Source of the DNA: Betaproteobacteria bacterium | GTDB taxonomy: Bacteria > Pseudomonadota > Gammaproteobacteria > Burkholderiales > Burkholderiaceae_E | Direction: 5' to 3' | NCBI GenBank assembly: GCA_009922405.1 | Contig: RFVZ01000095.1 | Coordinates: forward strand, 1-9,300 | Length of the DNA stretch: 9,300 bases | In this document: positions 7,262 to 9,300 of the stretch, piece by piece | Layout of the letters: each line of letters begins with the position of its first letter | How positions within the stretch are numbered: the first letter of the stretch is position 1 | Position numbers and translations under genes: made by a program | Notes under the pieces: model-generated | What the model saw: the letters and a program-made list of their open reading frames with translations, nothing else | Told to the model about the DNA's origin: nothing | The model's database searches: none

Positions 7262-8410
7262 CTACTTGGACAGCGGGACCCAGTCCCCGTTCTTAATTTC
7301 GAACATGCGAAAGGCCGAGAGGTCCAAACCCATGTGGTCAGTGGCGGACATGTTGAAGATGCCGCCGGTGCCGACAAATCCCTTCGTTGCCTCCAGGGCA
7401 TCGCGGACCTTGGCCTTATCGGTGGACCCTGCCCGTTTGATGGCGTCAACCGCCAGGCTTAGCCCGTCATAGGCATAGCCACCAAAGGCCGACACGTCGA
7501 TCTTGTATTTCGCCATGAACGCCTTGGTATAGCCTTCCGCCATCGCCTTCTGTGGGTCGTTGGCCGCCAGCTTGTCCGGTGCCAGCAGAGCCGAGGTGGG
7601 GAGTCGAACGCCTTCAGCAGCGGGGCCGGCTAGCTTGATAAATTCATCCGAAGCCACGCCGTGGGCGTGGTAGAGCGGCAAAGTGATACCCAGCTGCTTG
7701 TACCCTTTTGTGGCAATGGCTGGACCCTGACCCAGGCCGAAAATGAACACCGCCTCCACGCCCGGCGTATTGCGGATTTTCGTGAGCTGAGGCCCCATGT
7801 CCGTGTCCTTGGGACCATAGGTTTCGTTAGCCACCAAAGTGATGCCGTATTTTCCGGCAACGCCCTCGGTCTCTTTGCGGCCTGACTGCCCAAAGCCACT
7901 GGTTTCGGACAGCAGTGCAACCTTGGTGATGCCGCGTTTCTTCATATCCTCAAACACTTTCTCGGCAGCCATGCGGTCGGTATGCGGCGTCTTAAAAACA
8001 AACTTCTTAACCGGTTCAATGACTACAACGGCACCGGCCAGCGAGATGAAGGGGATGCCTGCCTTCTCTACCAGGGGCACGATTGACATCGTGGCGCCGG
8101 TGGTCGTTCCTCCGACGAGAATGTCCACTTTGTCGTCATCGATCAGGCGTTTACCGAAGCCGTTGGCTTTGTTGGCATCACTTCCATCGTCGTAAAACAC
8201 CAGCTCAAGCGGGCGGCCGATCACGCCCCCCTTTTTGTTGATGTCCTCGATCATCATCTGCAGGGTCTTGAGCTCTGGGTCACCAAGGTAACCGGCCGGA
8301 CCGGTCACGGACAAAACGGACCCGATCTTGATCGGGTCGGAGGCAAATACCGAGCAGGCCGTGAGCGCCAGCGTGCTGGCAATTGCGAACTTCTTAACGA
8401 AAGAAATCAT
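7262..8410 (-). CDS. Branched-chain-type ABC transporter substrate-binding protein, likely for aromatic acid uptake
   Basis: The 382-residue product is a type I periplasmic binding protein (Peripla_BP_6, LivJ-like). An N-terminal signal has positive residues KK at 6-7 and a hydrophobic stretch at 8-18. Cleavage could follow VFA at residue 23 (signal peptidase I), but LTAC at 16-19 also fits a lipobox. The mature start DPIKIGSVLSVTGPAGYLGD, then INKKGGVIGRPLELVFYDDGSD, TTTGATMSIVPLVEKAGIPF and GFGQSGRKE, are typical of the family. The segment from GDPELKTL to EPVKKFVFKTP recalls binding proteins associated with aromatic acids (RPA1789-like); this is from memory and untested. The gene sits between paaK and paaA on the same strand, 47 bp before paaA, which suggests capture of phenylacetate or a related acid. 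No permease or ATPase gene is in the window. AGGGAGA lies 6 nt before the ATG. Confidence 0.92.
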   Translation of the reverse strand: MISFVKKFAIASTLALTACSVFASDPIKIGSVLSVTGPAGYLGDPELKTLQMMIEDINKKGGVIGRPLELVFYDDGSDANKANGFGKRLIDDDKVDILVGGTTTGATMSIVPLVEKAGIPFISLAGAVVVIEPVKKFVFKTPHTDRMAAEKVFEDMKKRGITKVALLSETSGFGQSGRKETEGVAGKYGITLVANETYGPKDTDMGPQLTKIRNTPGVEAVFIFGLGQGPAIATKGYKQLGITLPLYHAHGVASDEFIKLAGPAAEGVRLPTSALLAPDKLAANDPQKAMAEGYTKAFMAKYKIDVSAFGGYAYDGLSLAVDAIKRAGSTDKAKVRDALEATKGFVGTGGIFNMSATDHMGLDLSAFRMFEIKNGDWVPLSK

Positions 8411-8416
8411 CGGGTG

Positions 8417-8423
8417 TCTCCCT
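8417..8423 (-). promoter_or_regulatory. Ribosome binding site of the binding-protein gene
   Basis: AGGGAGA on the minus strand lies 6 nt upstream of the ATG at 8408-8410. It is a good Shine-Dalgarno match and supports this start, from which a standard signal peptide follows. Confidence 0.8.
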
Positions 8424-8452
8424 GTTTCGTGGTTGGAATTAAATAGGTTGCT

Positions 8453-8474
8453 ACGTCATTAATCATGAGAACGT
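8453..8474. promoter_or_regulatory. Imperfect inverted repeat in the paaK / binding-protein gap, possible operator
   Basis: The 67-bp gap at 8411-8477 is AT-richer than its surroundings. It holds ACGTCAT at 8453-8459 and ATGAGAACGT at 8465-8474, which pair as a 7-bp inverted repeat with a 3-nt bulge and a 5-nt centre. On the minus strand a -10-like TTTAAT (plus 8438-8443) lies 28-33 bp before the ATG, without a clear -35. It could be a secondary promoter with an operator for the binding-protein gene and paaA-Z. There is no terminator-like hairpin with a T-run, so readthrough from paaK is likely. Confidence 0.25.
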
Positions 8475-8477
8475 CTT

Positions 8478-9300
8478 TTAGAGTTGACGGGGGCGCTCGT
8501 CGATTACCCGACGTGCCTTGCCAGTGAGCGTGCGCGGAATGCCTTCAAATGGCATCACGGTCACGCGGGTGGAGACCCCCACATGGCTCTTGATGTCGTG
8601 CTGCAGTTCTTTGGCGATGATCGCAATCAAATCATGGCTCAGAGCGTTGGAGACTTCACGTTGGACTTCACAACGCACCTCCAGGTTGTCGAGCGGGCCT
8701 TCACGAGTAAGCACAATCTGATAATTGCCGGAGAGACGCTTGTCGCGAAGGATCTGCTCCTCAATTTGGGATGGGAACACATTAACGCCGCGCACGATCA
8801 ACATGTCGTCGGAGCGACCAATAATCTTCCCCATTCGGCGAAAGGCACGAGAGGTGGGGGGTAGCAGCCTGGTCAAATCGCGAGTTCGGTAGCGAATAAC
8901 AGGAAATGCCTGTTTGGTGAGCGAGGTAAACACCAGTTCGCCCTCCTCTCCGTCGGCCAGCACTTCACCGGTTCCAGGGTTGATGATCTCGGGATAAAAG
9001 TGGTCTTCCCAGATCACTGAGCCGTCTTTCGATTCAATACATTCGCACGCAACACCGGGGCCCATCACTTCGGTCAGGCCGTAGATGTCGATGGCGTCGA
9101 TTCCGAGTTTGCGTTCGATTTCGGCCCGCATACCCTCGCCCCAAGGCTCGGCACCGAAGATCCCGATTTTGAGCGAAATGTCTTCAGGTTTAACGCCAAG
9201 TCGCTCGAACTCTTCGGCAATCACCAAGGAGTACGAGGGCGTGACCATGATGATTTCTGGCCGGAAGTCCAGAATCTGCGCAACCTGTTTTTCGGTCTGG
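8478..9300 (-). CDS. paaK: PaaK, phenylacetate-CoA ligase, C-terminal part (5' end outside window)
   Basis: PaaK activates phenylacetate with ATP and CoA to phenylacetyl-CoA, the first pathway step, in the cytoplasm. The frame is open to the right edge: 17 residues precede the methionine codon at 9248 and read smoothly (QTEKQVAQILDFRPEII), so that methionine is internal. 273 residues are visible of the usual 430-440. Adenylate-forming enzyme motifs appear in order: IDIYGLTE ending at visible residue 77, RYRTRDLT at 136-143, GRSDDMLIVRGVNVFPSQ at about 161-178, and the C-terminal TGKARRVID at 259-267 with a conserved lysine. The remaining C-terminal residues (ERPRQL) end at TAA 8478-8480. It lies 67 bp upstream of the binding-protein gene on the same strand, probably in the same transcript. 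Confidence 0.96.
   Translation of the reverse strand, partial: QTEKQVAQILDFRPEIIMVTPSYSLVIAEEFERLGVKPEDISLKIGIFGAEPWGEGMRAEIERKLGIDAIDIYGLTEVMGPGVACECIESKDGSVIWEDHFYPEIINPGTGEVLADGEEGELVFTSLTKQAFPVIRYRTRDLTRLLPPTSRAFRRMGKIIGRSDDMLIVRGVNVFPSQIEEQILRDKRLSGNYQIVLTREGPLDNLEVRCEVQREVSNALSHDLIAIIAKELQHDIKSHVGVSTRVTVMPFEGIPRTLTGKARRVIDERPRQL

Noticed and set aside
9246..9248. ATG at 9248 as the start of paaK
   Set aside because: Seventeen in-frame residues before it match PaaK, and the protein would lack the first third of its adenylation domain.
1..9300. CRISPR array, insertion sequence, tRNA or rRNA, or an undescribed multi-gene system
   Set aside because: No regularly spaced repeats, transposase-like ORF, terminal inverted repeats, or RNA gene signatures were seen. 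The main block is a known catabolic pathway.

Overview
The window carries most of an aerobic phenylacetate (phenylacetyl-CoA) degradation cluster on the minus strand. It reads from the right edge leftwards: paaK (5' end off the window), a branched-chain-type ABC transporter substrate-binding protein, paaA, paaB, paaC, paaD, paaE and paaZ. The left end carries plus-strand material: the C-terminal two thirds of a DUF1501 protein and a doubtful 101-codon small ORF, which converge on paaZ. Moderately high GC, the gene order, the Liv-type binding protein inside the cluster and the sequence style suggest a betaproteobacterium, probably Burkholderiales. That placement is inferred from resemblance and was not tested.

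Layout. 1-870: DUF1501 gene, plus strand, open at the left edge. 871-1044: non-coding, with one imperfect stem-loop. 1045-1350: weak small ORF with a 12-bp tandem duplication; its last 14 bp overlap the 3' end of paaZ tail to tail. 1337-3376: paaZ. 3401-7214: paaE, paaD, paaC, paaB and paaA, tightly packed (4-nt ATGA overlap paaA/paaB, 1-nt TAATG overlap paaB/paaC, 11-bp gap paaC/paaD, possible 23-bp overlap paaD/paaE). 7262-8410: secreted binding protein. 8478-9300: paaK.

How the genes work together. The binding protein probably captures an aromatic acid in the periplasm; its permease and ATPase partners are not in the window. PaaK activates phenylacetate to phenylacetyl-CoA. PaaA, PaaB and PaaC form the diiron epoxidase complex, PaaE feeds it electrons from NAD(P)H, and PaaD is thought to help assemble its metal centres. 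PaaZ opens the oxepin-CoA ring and oxidises the resulting aldehyde. The isomerase PaaG and the beta-oxidation enzymes PaaF, PaaH and PaaJ are absent here, as are the thioesterase PaaI and a pathway regulator; they must lie elsewhere.

Catalytic and metal-binding residues are present in every paa enzyme wherever they can be read, so the pathway looks functional. I found no RNA gene, insertion sequence, CRISPR array or undescribed system. The items most worth a second look are the binding protein inside the operon and its ambiguous signal peptide, a 10-mer shared by the two gaps around that gene, and the odd small ORF at the convergent junction.
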